A stretch of 64,000 nt of DNA from a virus, in the IMG/VR virus record IMGVR_UViG_3300026292_000003, positions 124,001 through 188,000 of that record. One strand, given 5' to 3'. This document shows, one piece after another, positions 9,036 to 16,970 of this stretch. Numbering within the stretch: the first letter of the stretch is position 1; every line of letters begins with the position of its first letter. The position numbers and the translations under genes are program-made. The notes below the pieces were generated by a model. That model saw nothing but the letters and a program-made list of their open reading frames with translations, did not search any database and was not told where the DNA came from.

Positions 9036-10673
9036 ATGAGTGTAGGTGATTTTAAAGACGGTTTAGAAGATTTTAACGATTACATTAACGGTACCAAAGT
9101 TGATATACCAACTGGTAGAGTAGATGTAGATGTTAACGATGGTACAATCACTGCACAAACTCAAGCATACAGTTTAAAAGAAATTATTTGTAGTTTATTA
9201 GCAGGTAATGGAATTAGGTTACCTAACTTACAAATATGTTTAAAAGTTAACCTTGGTAGATTAATACCAGAAATTCCCGAAGCACTAGCAGATTTAAGAG
9301 GAGCATTAGAAGATGCAGAAAAAGCTCTTGACGATTTTATTGCACATACAAATATTGATAATGCATTAGGTAGATTAAATTCTGCCGTTGCTGAATTTGC
9401 GGCCATTGCAAATATGATTAACTTCTGTGGTACACCTGTTGTACCTAGAGCTATTCCAAATGTTTTAAGAGATGCAATGGGTAGTTTTATAGGTGCAGGT
9501 AAAGGTATACTTGATACATTAGGAACTATGGCAGATGGTGACATAGGCGGATGTATAGGAACAGATGGTAAATTTAATCCTAACTTATTTACAAGTGGTA
9601 TATTAAAACGTTTAGGCGATCAATTTGATGACCTTGCTAATTTACCAGCGAGTGTTAAACAAGGAATAATTGATGACCTAAATGCTTTCAAAAATGATAT
9701 TGAAAACTTAATTGAATTTGAGAATAACTTTAAAGGTTCAAGTTCAACAGGTGGTAGTATATTTGCTCCTACAAATAGAGTAAACACAAATGTTGGTGTA
9801 GCAGTTGATAATGATAATATGACACTAGCAAAAAGTCAACAATATGCTAGTAACTTACAATCACTATATAATAGTTTAAAAGCATACGAAGTAGATGAAG
9901 CAGGAAATAATATATTTTCATATTTACTTGAACCAGAATTAATAGCAAAATTAGAAAATGATGGTGCTCCTACAGTAGCACTAGCAGAAAGACAACCAAT
10001 ATATGATCATTGTGGAAGGGTAACAGGATATACTCAAAGAAGTATTCAAGCAGTACAAGAAACAAGTGTAGGTGACCCTGCACAAACTAATACACAACCA
10101 GGATTAGCAGGATTGGCTGAAAGTGGTACAGTAGTTACTTCGCCTCCTGCAACAACAACAAATTTAGGCGGTGGTGGTAGCATTAGTTCAACTTCAACTT
10201 CAAGTACAGGAGCAGATGGTGCAACAGGACCACAAGGCCCAGAAGGTCCACAAGGTCCACAAGGAGATACAGGACCACAAGGACCACAAGGAGATACAGG
10301 ACCTCAAGGTCCACAAGGAGATACAGGACCACAAGGACCACAAGGAGCAACAGGTCCTCAAGGACCACAAGGACCAGCTGGTTCAGGTGGAAGTGGTGGA
10401 AGTTATCCAACAACCCCGACATTTACAAGTGTAACAACAAATGATCTTACAGTTACAGGTACAGGAAACGTAGTATTTGAAAGTGGTAATAACTTATCAC
10501 TAACTGCGGCACAAAGAGTAGAAATAACAGGAAAGGTGCCAATGAAACTTGCAACAATGACAACAGTAGAAAGAAATCAAATAGCATCACCAGAAAGTGG
10601 TGATATGATTTATAATACTGATATTAATAAGTTTCAAGGTTACGCCAATAATGCGTGGGTGAACTTAAATTGA
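9036..10673 (+). CDS. Collagen-like virion structural protein
   Basis: The 545-residue protein has an alpha-helical N-terminal region (1-250) with a T4-like structural flavour, a Ser/Thr/Gly-rich linker, then 19 uninterrupted Gly-X-Y triplets (about residues 392-448) dominated by GPQ and GDT, and a C-terminal beta domain ending [15 protein letters not shown]...WVNLN, a fibre-tail motif. Collagen triplets form trimeric stalks in phage fibres. It lies between the spike tip and a subtilisin-like protease, which overlaps its 3' end. Probably a tail-associated fibre or baseplate protein. Confidence 0.8.
   Translation: MSVGDFKDGLEDFNDYINGTKVDIPTGRVDVDVNDGTITAQTQAYSLKEIICSLLAGNGIRLPNLQICLKVNLGRLIPEIPEALADLRGALEDAEKALDDFIAHTNIDNALGRLNSAVAEFAAIANMINFCGTPVVPRAIPNVLRDAMGSFIGAGKGILDTLGTMADGDIGGCIGTDGKFNPNLFTSGILKRLGDQFDDLANLPASVKQGIIDDLNAFKNDIENLIEFENNFKGSSSTGGSIFAPTNRVNTNVGVAVDNDNMTLAKSQQYASNLQSLYNSLKAYEVDEAGNNIFSYLLEPELIAKLENDGAPTVALAERQPIYDHCGRVTGYTQRSIQAVQETSVGDPAQTNTQPGLAGLAESGTVVTSPPATTTNLGGGGSISSTSTSSTGADGATGPQGPEGPQGPQGDTGPQGPQGDTGPQGPQGDTGPQGPQGATGPQGPQGPAGSGGSGGSYPTTPTFTSVTTNDLTVTGTGNVVFESGNNLSLTAAQRVEITGKVPMKLATMTTVERNQIASPESGDMIYNTDINKFQGYANNAWVNLN
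10209..10379 (+). repeat. Collagen-like Gly-X-Y triplet repeat
   Basis: Nineteen in-frame Gly-X-Y codon triplets inside the structural gene, built mainly from a GPQ-GPQ-GDT nine-residue unit repeated three to four times. The DNA is a 27-bp imperfect tandem repeat and may vary in copy number. Confidence 0.95.
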
Positions 10674-12178
10674 TAGAAAAAGAATATATTGTTACATTAA
10701 AGAAAGACGTTGACTACCAAAAGTTTAACGAAGAAATGGTACAGTCAACTGGTGCTGGTTCTATTCCCAATAGAACAGTAGATGTAGCTGATGCTAGACC
10801 AGGTAGTAAAAGAAATACACACTATGCCTTAACAGAAGCAGAAGTAATTCAATTAAGAAATGATCCTAGAGTAGACGCAGTAGAAATCCCACCAGAACAA
10901 AGAACAGATATTTCACCTGAACCTTTAGCCATACAAAACGGAAATTTTTTAAAAACAACATCTGATGCTGGCAGTTATATGAATTGGGGAATGCGTAGAT
11001 GTATTGAAAGAGATAATCCATATTCAGGCTCAAACCCAAGCAGTAGCCAGTTTGCTTATACACTAGATGGCACAGGAGTAGATATAGTCGTACAAGATAC
11101 TGGTGTACAAGTAGGACACCCTGAATTTGATGATGCAGATGGAAATAGTAGAATACAACAAATAAATTGGTATACAGAAGCTGGAGTAAGCGGATCAATG
11201 CCATCTAGTTTTTATTCAGATTACAATGGTCACGGAACACACGTTACAGGTACAGTAGCAGGTATAAACTATGGCTGGGCTAAAAATGCACGTATCTATT
11301 CAATGAAAATACCTCTAGGTACTGGCGGAAGTGGTATTTCTATTACATCATCATTTGATCTTATAAAATTATGGCATAGAAATAAACCTATCACAAGTAC
11401 AGGATATAGAAGACCAACTATAGTCAATATGAGTTGGGGATATGGAAGAAGTTTTAGTGGTATCACTGGTGGTAATTACAGAGGAACCAGTTGGACAGGA
11501 ACTAGTAAAAGAACTGATTATGGAATGGTAGGAAGTGCATTCTATAGTAGACACCCGGTAAGATTATCAGTCTATGATGCAGATGTTGACGAATTGAATG
11601 ATGAAGGAATACACGTCTGTATAGCGGCAGGTAACTCTAGTCAAAAAATTGACGAAGTTGGCGGTGTTGATTATAACAATTATTATAACACTAGTAATTT
11701 TAGTGGAGGAAGTAGCAGAATATATTATCATAGAGGTGGATCTCCTTTTGGTACAGATGCTATGATGGTTGGTAATCTAGATAGTAATATACACAGTGGT
11801 GGATTAGAACAAAAAGCAAGTTCAAGTGAAACCGGTCCAGGAATTACAGTATATGCACCAGGAACAAATATAATGAGTGCGTGGAAAAGTACAGGCGGAA
11901 TGCCATATCATCTTAATAGTTCACATAGACAAAATAATATCACAGGTACAAGTATGGCAAGTCCACAGGTTTGTGGATTAGGTGCTTGTATACTACAATT
12001 AGAACCTTACCATACTGCTGAATCATTAAAACAGAAGATTAGAAACTTGGCAACCCAAGATAAAATATTTTCAACAGGTCAAGATGACGATTATACTAAC
12101 AGTAGATCCATACTAAATTCGGCGAATAAACTGCTATATACGCCTTTTAACAGTGGTTATCCTATAAAGACAAGTTAA
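10655..12178 (+). CDS. Subtilisin-like serine protease (S8) with I9-type propeptide
   Basis: The 507-residue protein has a propeptide-like domain (about 5-85: EYIVTLKK...VDAVEI, inhibitor I9 pattern) and an S8 catalytic domain with the full triad: Asp in [14 protein letters not shown] (about 147), His in [13 protein letters not shown] (about 192), Ser in [11 protein letters not shown] (about 430). The oxyanion Asn lies in CIAAGNSS. There is no signal peptide, so it acts in the cytoplasm or virion. It overlaps the collagen-like gene by 19 bp from GTG 10655; TTG 10670 (a TTGA overlap) is an equally plausible start. Possible roles are maturation of virion proteins or degradation of host proteins. 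Confidence 0.9.
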   Translation: MGELKLIEKEYIVTLKKDVDYQKFNEEMVQSTGAGSIPNRTVDVADARPGSKRNTHYALTEAEVIQLRNDPRVDAVEIPPEQRTDISPEPLAIQNGNFLKTTSDAGSYMNWGMRRCIERDNPYSGSNPSSSQFAYTLDGTGVDIVVQDTGVQVGHPEFDDADGNSRIQQINWYTEAGVSGSMPSSFYSDYNGHGTHVTGTVAGINYGWAKNARIYSMKIPLGTGGSGISITSSFDLIKLWHRNKPITSTGYRRPTIVNMSWGYGRSFSGITGGNYRGTSWTGTSKRTDYGMVGSAFYSRHPVRLSVYDADVDELNDEGIHVCIAAGNSSQKIDEVGGVDYNNYYNTSNFSGGSSRIYYHRGGSPFGTDAMMVGNLDSNIHSGGLEQKASSSETGPGITVYAPGTNIMSAWKSTGGMPYHLNSSHRQNNITGTSMASPQVCGLGACILQLEPYHTAESLKQKIRNLATQDKIFSTGQDDDYTNSRSILNSANKLLYTPFNSGYPIKTS

Positions 12179-12231
12179 TGTACATAGAAGTAAAAAACAT
12201 TGAAAAAACCAATAAAAATAACATTTCTTGG

Positions 12232-12260
12232 TTGACAAAAGAAGCTCTTGCTTGTATATT
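12232..12260 (+). promoter_or_regulatory. Sigma70-type promoter
   Basis: TTGACA (12232-12237), a 17-bp spacer and TATATT (12255-12260), 31 bp before the next start. This near-consensus host-type element recurs before small and RNA genes in the window. Confidence 0.75.
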
Positions 12261-12291
12261 AATACTAATAAACAATTAATGGAAGGTAATT

Positions 12292-12675
12292 ATGACTAGA
12301 ATAATTTTTACAATGGCAGTGATATTAGGAATGGCAGGTTCAGCAAATGCTGAATTTAATCCAAAAAATCCTAAAGCATTAATGTGTTCACCGTTTTTTG
12401 CAACGGCGTCAGTAAATGGCGTACACAATCAAGAAATGAGTGATAGCATACTTAAACAAAGTTATGAAAAAGGTGAATATCAGTTATGGCTATATACACC
12501 GGAATATACAATGATTAAAGATTCTAAACCACCACATCATACGTGGATAGGTGTAAAATCTGAAAATGGTGTTACTACAGTAGCTGAAATGAATTTCGTT
12601 TCAATGTATCACACTATAACATCAACGGCAGGTAACAACGTAGGTATACTTGTTAATAAATGCGAAAAAAGATAG
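12292..12675 (+). CDS. Secreted protein of unknown function
   Basis: A 127-residue product with a clear Sec signal peptide: charged MTR, hydrophobic core IIFTMAVILGMAG, and an A-N-A-E cleavage site at about residue 20. The mature part has two Cys (about 32 and 124) that could pair in the periplasm. It has its own sigma70-type promoter and an AAGG ribosome site, implying expression early or independently of late genes. No family is recognised; a periplasmic role during infection, for example superinfection exclusion, is speculation. Confidence 0.7.
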   Translation: MTRIIFTMAVILGMAGSANAEFNPKNPKALMCSPFFATASVNGVHNQEMSDSILKQSYEKGEYQLWLYTPEYTMIKDSKPPHHTWIGVKSENGVTTVAEMNFVSMYHTITSTAGNNVGILVNKCEKR

Positions 12676-12713
12676 GCAACTAAAGGCTAATATAAGTAAT
12701 AGAGTAAAATAAT

Positions 12714-12995
12714 ATGAGAGCAACAAAATACGAAGACGGGATTAAACGGATCAAAGCTAAGATCGAAGTACCAATGTGTGTCGACGATGTTAGTAAATAT
12801 ATCCTGAGTGCTCTTACTAGTAATATTGTAGATTTAGCAAAAATTCAGAAACTTAACAAAAGAGAATTATTGCAATTAGCAAAAGACGAAGTAAGGCATA
12901 AAGGAACCGGTAAAATTTCTATTGAAACTGTTGACAATGATACAAAAGTTATAGTAAAGAACTATGTAAAGCAGATGTTTCCTGAGTTACAATAG
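12714..12995 (+). CDS. Small protein of unknown function
   Basis: A 93-residue mixed-charge protein with alternating short strands and helices (ISIETVDNDTKVIVKNYVKQM at the C-terminus) and no recognised motif. Its stop overlaps the GTG of the next gene by one base, so the two are translationally coupled. Confidence 0.6.
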   Translation: MRATKYEDGIKRIKAKIEVPMCVDDVSKYILSALTSNIVDLAKIQKLNKRELLQLAKDEVRHKGTGKISIETVDNDTKVIVKNYVKQMFPELQ

Positions 12996-13204
12996 TGGGC
13001 GACGACTTAGACATTCTAGACAGATATGAGAAACTGGCTAACGATATTAATGACATATATCAAAAGTCAGAAGATCTTGTAAGCAGTTACACTTATGATG
13101 ATGAACGAGATACGTTCATTGATCCCTGGTCTCAAATGGAAGATGTACTTGGAGTAGATATATTACTGCAAGTGGCAAAGGTTAATAGACAAGTTCAAAA
13201 CTGA
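12995..13204 (+). CDS. Small acidic protein of unknown function
   Basis: A 69-residue, strongly acidic, mainly helical protein starting at GTG 12995, which shares a base with the upstream TAG stop. It ends 14 bp before tRNA-Thr. No motif is recognised; the coupling suggests joint function with the previous small protein. Confidence 0.6.
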   Translation: MGDDLDILDRYEKLANDINDIYQKSEDLVSSYTYDDERDTFIDPWSQMEDVLGVDILLQVAKVNRQVQN

Positions 13205-13218
13205 ACTAATTAAATTAT

Positions 13219-13294
13219 GCCGTTATAGCTCAGCTGGTAGAGCAACTGATTTGTAATCAGTAGGTCCGCGGTTCGAATCCGTGTAACGGCACCA
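13219..13294 (+). tRNA. tRNA-Thr (TGT)
   Basis: A full cloverleaf with an encoded CCA. The 7-bp acceptor stem pairs GCCGTTA with TAACGGC, the D arm starts GCTC, the anticodon loop TTTGTAA gives TGT (reads ACA), and the T arm contains GTTCGAATC. Confidence 0.97.
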
Positions 13295-13304
13295 TCAAGT
13301 ATTT

Positions 13305-13389
13305 GCCCTTGTGGTGGAATTGGTAGACACGTAGGTCTTAGGAACCTATGCTTCACGGCGTAAGAGTTCGAGTCTCTTCGAGGGCACCA
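13305..13389 (+). tRNA. tRNA-Leu (TAG)
   Basis: An 85-nt class II tRNA with a long variable arm and encoded CCA. Acceptor GCCCTTG/CGAGGGC, anticodon stem TAGGT/ACCTA, and loop CTTAGGA giving anticodon TAG (reads CUA). Confidence 0.96.
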
Positions 13390-13647
13390 AATCGGGTTGT
13401 GCCGTAATACACACGTTTAACACTCACGGTTAAGTGTTAAGGACTATAACGAGACGGACGACTTACACTAGTAACAAAAAACATACACAAAGGATAAAAC
13501 AGGACCGGGCCCTTTTGAAATAAGCCCAACGTAGGACATACACAAAACTAAATATAATTATAAAAAGAATTTACAAGAAGTAAAGGAGACATTGAAGTAA
13601 GCACTCAAGTAGGTTTATAAACGGTGTGTAGCATAAGAAAGGAATTT
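13390..13647 (+). other. 258-bp non-coding stretch with hairpins and a direct repeat (possible structured RNA leader)
   Basis: No convincing ORF occurs between tRNA-Leu and ATG 13648. The stretch contains an 8-bp inverted repeat (TTAACACT/AGTGTTAA, about 13421-13444) with an 8-nt loop, a GGGC/GCCC hairpin near 13508-13528, and an 11-bp direct repeat ACATACACAAA at 13481-13491 and 13536-13546 flanking that hairpin. Ribosome-site-like AAGGAG occurs at 13581 without an ORF. It may be a processed RNA or a long leader; identity unknown. Confidence 0.4.
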
Positions 13648-13854
13648 ATGTTGAAAGAAGTAATGATAAATGCGGCGAAGAAACACGCCGAAGCAGAAAT
13701 TGACCTTCATAAAGCCAACATAGAAGTCTATATGCAACAAGTGGTTGGAATTGGTGAACATTCAGATATTATTGAAACGATCCAAAAAGAATTAGACAAA
13801 ATGGCTATGGCACATGATAGACTTGAGATGCTTAATAAGTATTTCAATGCATAA
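13648..13854 (+). CDS. Small helical protein of unknown function
   Basis: A 68-residue, charged, almost wholly helical protein (MLKEVMINAAKKHAEAEIDL...MLNKYFNA). ATG 13648 with AAAGGA is preferred over upstream GTG 13624, which lacks a ribosome site. A strong hairpin terminator follows directly. No family recognised. Confidence 0.65.
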   Translation: MLKEVMINAAKKHAEAEIDLHKANIEVYMQQVVGIGEHSDIIETIQKELDKMAMAHDRLEMLNKYFNA

Positions 13855-13860
13855 AAATTT

Positions 13861-13891
13861 AAGTTAACACATTTTTGTGTGTTAACTTTTC
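13861..13891 (+). terminator. Rho-independent terminator
   Basis: A perfect 11-bp inverted repeat (AAGTTAACACA/TGTGTTAACTT) with a TTTTTG loop is followed by TTC. It lies between the small helical gene and tRNA-Ala. Confidence 0.8.
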
Positions 13892-13895
13892 TTAT

Positions 13896-13971
13896 GGGGG
13901 ATTAGCTCAGTAGGGAGAGCGCCTGATTTGCATTCAGGAGGTCGCAGGTTCGATTCCTGTATCCTCCACCA
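13896..13971 (+). tRNA. tRNA-Ala (TGC)
   Basis: Acceptor GGGGGAT/ATCCTCC (one G-U), D arm GCTC, anticodon stem CCTGA/TCAGG with loop TTTGCAT giving TGC (reads GCA), T arm GGTTCGATTCC, encoded CCA. Confidence 0.97.
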
Positions 13972-13989
13972 ACTTTTAAGAGAACTATT

Positions 13990-14097
13990 TTGCCTTTTTA
14001 TACAGAACGTATTACAATTTATAAAGAACCTAAGCCAAAGTGGCCTTGGGTAGTAGTGGCAATTTTAATAATAATGGTAGTATTATGGATATTATAA
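13990..14097 (+). CDS. Predicted 35-residue membrane micro-protein
   Basis: TTG 13990 opens a 35-residue frame with AAGAGA upstream. Residues 1-18 are polar and basic (PFYTERITIYKEPKPK) and residues 19-35 form one hydrophobic helix ending WIL. The stop overlaps the ATG of the next gene by 13 bp, as expected for a coupled pair. Too short for family assignment; the composition is clearly non-random. Confidence 0.45.
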   Translation: MPFYTERITIYKEPKPKWPWVVVAILIIMVVLWIL

Positions 14098-15029
14098 TTT
14101 ATCAAAATAACACAGGATCAGCACCAGCAATTAATTGGTGGCTATCACAAGAACTAAACATAGGTCCAGAGTTTTATGCATTTAATGATGGATATTGTAG
14201 ACCTAGAGGACATCATGTAGGAGGAGTAGTAATTGAAGATAGTAACTCACCTTACCACGAAAAGCATAGAGAATCAATTAACTTATTAGAATCACAAAAT
14301 GAAGAATCAAATCACGAAACACAACACCTTGTAGTAAATGGTAAATTAACAAAACCAGAAATAAAACAACAAGGAACTATAGATGTAACAAAACCTTTTA
14401 TTAAAGATAAAAGTAAATTTGATTATTTTGTTTGGAGTAATTATGGTGGCAATTTAGTTAATCCTGAAACTATAATTAAAGCAGATAAAACTTTATTAGT
14501 TGATAATAGTGTAGCAGAACAATTATTTTTTTATATAAGTCAATATGCTTTCGCTTGGATTGAAACACCTGATGACATATCAGAACAAACAGAATCGTGG
14601 ATACAAGAACATCCTAGTATTAATAATTGGAAAGAAATATGGTATAAAAAACACCACAACAATGTTCTTGCAAAATGGAAAGATGGTGACTTAAAATATA
14701 TGTGGCAATTAAACTTTGCTCACAATGATTTAAGAACTGCTATAGAAAATGGTAAAGAAGATATTGAATTTATTAATGCAGATGATCATCAAAGATTATT
14801 TGAAGTAAAAAAACAAGAAGAAGATTTTTCAGAAACACTTTTCTCATATACAAATAAAGAAGTAGATCATATTGTTGTAGGAGATGATTGGTTTACTAAA
14901 ACAGAAGACATTATGGCATATTTGGGAATAGTTAATTCATTTAGATTAAAAAAGTTCTTAATTGATTACATCAAAGTGTATAAACAAAAGAAACAGTTAT
15001 ATACAGACACCTTCTCAAAATATCTATAA
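14085..15029 (+). CDS. Sulfotransferase-like protein of unknown substrate
   Basis: The 314-residue protein opens with a beta strand and Gly/Ser-rich loop plus a Trp-rich helix (IIIYQNNTGSAPAINWWLSQEL), resembling the nucleotide-binding entry of the paralogues at 16281, 16963 and 48416. Its C-terminus (VVGDDWFTKTEDIMAYLGIVNS) fits the sulfotransferase-type ending 'dW...teelm.yLgi'. The canonical PAPS-binding residues are not clearly conserved, so activity is uncertain. ATG 14085 overlaps the upstream micro-protein. Likely a member of this phage's expanded sulfotransferase-like group. Confidence 0.4.
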   Translation: MDIIIYQNNTGSAPAINWWLSQELNIGPEFYAFNDGYCRPRGHHVGGVVIEDSNSPYHEKHRESINLLESQNEESNHETQHLVVNGKLTKPEIKQQGTIDVTKPFIKDKSKFDYFVWSNYGGNLVNPETIIKADKTLLVDNSVAEQLFFYISQYAFAWIETPDDISEQTESWIQEHPSINNWKEIWYKKHHNNVLAKWKDGDLKYMWQLNFAHNDLRTAIENGKEDIEFINADDHQRLFEVKKQEEDFSETLFSYTNKEVDHIVVGDDWFTKTEDIMAYLGIVNSFRLKKFLIDYIKVYKQKKQLYTDTFSKYL

Positions 15030-15043
15030 ATAAACAAGATTAT

Positions 15044-15119
15044 TCCTCGATAGCTCAGTTGGTAGAGCAGTTGACTGTTAATCAATTGGTCGCAGGTTCG
15101 AGTCCTGCTCGAGGAGCCA
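15044..15119 (+). tRNA. tRNA-Asn (GTT)
   Basis: Acceptor TCCTCGA/TCGAGGA, D arm GCTC, anticodon loop CTGTTAA giving GTT (reads AAC/AAU), T arm GGTTCGAGTCC, encoded CCA. A TATAAATA octamer (15025-15032) lies just upstream, at the end of the preceding gene. Confidence 0.97.
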
Positions 15120-15120
15120 G

Positions 15121-15195
15121 GCGGGCGTAGCTCAGTGGTAGAGCGATTCGTTGCCAACGAATAGGTCGTCGGTTCGACCCCGATCGCCCGCTCCA
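15121..15195 (+). tRNA. tRNA-Gly (GCC)
   Basis: Acceptor GCGGGCG/CGCCCGC, anticodon stem ATTCG/CGAAT with loop TTGCCAA giving GCC (reads GGC/GGU), T arm GGTTCGACCCC, encoded CCA. Only one base separates it from tRNA-Asn. Confidence 0.97.
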
Positions 15196-15201
15196 AATTT
15201 T

Positions 15202-15278
15202 GGCTCTGTAGCTCAGTTGGTTAGAGCATCCGACTCATATTCGGAAGGTCAGAAGTTCGAATCTTCTCAGAGCTACCA
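15202..15278 (+). tRNA. tRNA-Met (CAT), elongator type (Ile2 not excluded)
   Basis: Acceptor GGCTCTG/CAGAGCT (terminal G-U), D arm GCTC, anticodon stem TCCGA/TCGGA with loop CTCATAT giving CAT, T arm AGTTCGAATCT, encoded CCA. The paired 1-72 position argues against initiator tRNA. A lysidine-modified tRNA-Ile2 shares this anticodon and cannot be ruled out by eye. Confidence 0.93.
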
Positions 15279-15282
15279 AACC

Positions 15283-15290
15283 GATAAATA
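15283..15290 (+). promoter_or_regulatory. T4-type late promoter (GATAAATA)
   Basis: GATAAATACATTATA lies 17 bp before ATG 15308, immediately after the tRNA cluster. Confidence 0.6.
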
Positions 15291-15307
15291 CATTATAGGA
15301 AAAAATA

Positions 15308-15784
15308 ATGAGAAACATTTATATAATATTAATTTTATCAGCAGTACTTACAATACTTCATTTGTTATATGCTCCAGCAATAGCAAAAGAAATAGAAATG
15401 AAAGTATACAATTACGAAATCACAAGAGTAATTGATGGAGACACAGTAGCATTTGCGGCACCATTTCTTCCAGCACCACTTAAACAAGAATTAAGTATAA
15501 GAGTATATGGAGTTGATACTCCAGAAAAAGGTTGGAGAGCAGAATGTGAGTCAGAAGCAAAATGGGGTGAAAAAGCTTCGCAGTTTACTAAAGATCAATT
15601 AAACAATGCTAAAAAATTACAAGTAGCCATTGCTAAATGGGATAAATTTGGTGGTAGAGTTTTAGGTGATATTATCATTGATGGCAAAAGTCTTAGACGT
15701 ATGCTTATTGAAAATGGATTTGCCAGAGAATATTACGGTGACAAAAAAGAAACTTGGTGTAAGCCAAAAAGACAAAAATCTTAG
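15308..15784 (+). CDS. Membrane-anchored or secreted thermonuclease (SNase-like)
   Basis: The 158-residue protein has an N-terminal hydrophobic helix (residues 4-26, IYIILILSAVLTILHLLYAPA with an AIAKE-type cleavage site) and an SNase domain: VIDGDTV (about 44-50, metal-binding Asp), YGVDTPEKG (about 75-83, catalytic region), and DKFGGRVLGD (about 118-127). SNases cleave DNA and RNA with Ca2+. Export suggests action in the periplasm, perhaps on incoming DNA of competing phage. A second, cytoplasmic SNase-like protein is encoded at 26892. Confidence 0.85.
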   Translation: MRNIYIILILSAVLTILHLLYAPAIAKEIEMKVYNYEITRVIDGDTVAFAAPFLPAPLKQELSIRVYGVDTPEKGWRAECESEAKWGEKASQFTKDQLNNAKKLQVAIAKWDKFGGRVLGDIIIDGKSLRRMLIENGFAREYYGDKKETWCKPKRQKS

Positions 15785-15786
15785 TA

Positions 15787-15815
15787 TTGACATCTAATCA
15801 AAACAATAGTATAAT
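15787..15815 (+). promoter_or_regulatory. Sigma70-type promoter for tRNA pair
   Basis: TTGACA (15787-15792), 17-bp spacer, TATAAT (15810-15815): both hexamers are perfect consensus. It lies 14 bp before tRNA-Asp and drives the Asp/Glu tRNA pair. Confidence 0.88.
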
Positions 15816-15829
15816 AATAACTTAATTTA

Positions 15830-15906
15830 GGGGGTGTAGCTCAGTTGGTTAGAGCGCCTGCCTGTCACGCAGGAGGTCGAGGGTTCGAGTCCCTTCACTC
15901 TCGCCA
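15830..15906 (+). tRNA. tRNA-Asp (GTC)
   Basis: Acceptor GGGGGTG/CACTCTC (two G-U pairs), anticodon stem CCTGC/GCAGG with loop CTGTCAC giving GTC (reads GAC/GAU), T arm GGTTCGAGTCC, encoded GCCA end. Confidence 0.96.
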
Positions 15907-15911
15907 CAAAT

Positions 15912-15986
15912 GGTCCCTTCGTCTATCGGTTAGGACACATGGTTTTCATCCATGAAAGAGGAGTTCGATTCTCCTAGGGACTACCA
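15912..15986 (+). tRNA. tRNA-Glu (TTC)
   Basis: Acceptor GGTCCCT/AGGGACT (terminal G-U), D arm GTCT, anticodon stem CATGG/CCATG with loop TTTTCAT giving TTC (reads GAA), T arm AGTTCGATTCT, encoded CCA. Confidence 0.96.
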
Positions 15987-15999
15987 AAATTTAGAATTT

Positions 16000-16007
16000 C
16001 ATAAATA
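16000..16007 (+). promoter_or_regulatory. T4-type late promoter (CATAAATA)
   Basis: CATAAATAACATATAAT lies 31 bp before ATG 16039, after tRNA-Glu. Confidence 0.55.
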
Positions 16008-16038
16008 ACATATAATAACTCCAAAGGAAATTCTAAAT

Positions 16039-16284
16039 ATGAAGATACGTTACTATCATAAGATTGACGGCTTTAGATGGGCTGGTTTTATATTGGCCAT
16101 GTTAAGTGCATATCTATTGAGTGGTGGTAATGCTGAAGTTCAATGGGTAGGTTGGGGTGTAGCTTGTTTTTCTTGTACCATATGGTTATATATGGGATAT
16201 AAAGACAAAGACATACCTAGAGCTTTAATGGAACTGATGTATTTGTGTCTTGCAATTAGAGGAATAATAAACTGGTTACAATGA
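16039..16284 (+). CDS. Small three-helix membrane protein
   Basis: The 81-residue protein has three hydrophobic segments (about 11-29, 33-52 and 61-79), the second ending IWLYMGYKDKD. Three-helix units of this kind occur in PnuC and SemiSWEET-type transporters, and the loop-plus-third-helix pattern is reminiscent of PnuC, but the protein is too short and divergent to assign transport. AAGGA precedes the start, and its stop overlaps the next ATG by four bases. Confidence 0.5.
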   Translation: MKIRYYHKIDGFRWAGFILAMLSAYLLSGGNAEVQWVGWGVACFSCTIWLYMGYKDKDIPRALMELMYLCLAIRGIINWLQ

Positions 16285-16970
16285 AAAATATAGAATGCCA
16301 CCTGTGTGTACACAGTCAAGGGTATTATGGTAATTTATTTGTCTGGTTCTTTAACTTACACAAAGGACTTTTACCTGCACCTTTACGTCCACGACTAACG
16401 GTGAAAAGCAATGCAGATGATCAAGGAGACTACAGTAAAGAAAACTTTGCTAAAGGGTTCTTTCATTTTAGACCTGATGATTATCATAAATGGTTTGTAG
16501 AAGATAATACTTGGGAAGAATTTTTAGAAAGTATTAGTAACAGACAAAAAGAACATGATTGGTTGCCTGAACTTAATTTTAATAAGATAGTATTAAAAAC
16601 ACATATTCACGCACCACATAAATTATATAAATTAGATTTATATAAAAAAATTAATCCAACAGTTATATATAATTTAACAGTTGATAGAAGTAATACAGAA
16701 TTTTTTGAAAAACTTGTTAATAGATTAAGATTATTAAATACACATAACGATCATGTAAGTACTTCTTTTTTATTAGAACAATATGATATTGCAAGTGAAG
16801 CTATAAACAATATTAGAAAAAATTATACAGTATGTGATGTAGATGTAGATAAACTTTTATTTAAGTATGATATAGAAGAATATAAAAAAGTTTTAAAGTA
16901 TTTAAATACACACCCTGTAGATAAATGGAATTATAAATTAAAATATGCAAAGGAATTAATAGGTGAATAA
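16281..16970 (+). CDS. Sulfotransferase-like paralogue 1
   Basis: A 229-residue protein with the group's opening signature, strand plus loop plus Trp/Phe-rich helix (HLCVHSQGYYGNLFVWFFNLH), and a C-terminal signature (DVDVDKLLFKYDIEEYKKVLKYLNTHP). Overall order resembles sulfotransferases, where the N-terminal loop binds PAPS phosphate and the C-terminus has 'yeDL..dp.e....i..fL'. A direct paralogue overlaps it downstream. Substrate unknown; modification of a glycan or small molecule is a guess. Confidence 0.4.
   Translation: MKNIECHLCVHSQGYYGNLFVWFFNLHKGLLPAPLRPRLTVKSNADDQGDYSKENFAKGFFHFRPDDYHKWFVEDNTWEEFLESISNRQKEHDWLPELNFNKIVLKTHIHAPHKLYKLDLYKKINPTVIYNLTVDRSNTEFFEKLVNRLRLLNTHNDHVSTSFLLEQYDIASEAINNIRKNYTVCDVDVDKLLFKYDIEEYKKVLKYLNTHPVDKWNYKLKYAKELIGE

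Noticed and set aside
10171-10434. Alternative-frame ORFs over the collagen-like repeat on both strands
   Set aside because: They are by-products of the Gly-X-Y repeat DNA and have repetitive, non-protein-like sequence.
12178-12279. 33-codon frame ([13 protein letters not shown]...) starting in a TAATG overlap after the subtilisin gene
   Set aside because: It runs across the -35 and -10 elements of the promoter at 12232-12260 and has low-complexity content, so I treat it as chance.
14966-15196. 76-codon minus-strand frame with peptide 'ERAIGVEPTTYSLATNRSTTELRPP'
   Set aside because: This peptide is the well-known false ORF antisense to tRNA genes.
15151-15435. 94-codon frame across the Gly/Met tRNAs on the plus strand
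   Set aside because: It spans tRNA genes and overlaps the nuclease gene in another frame; no ribosome site.
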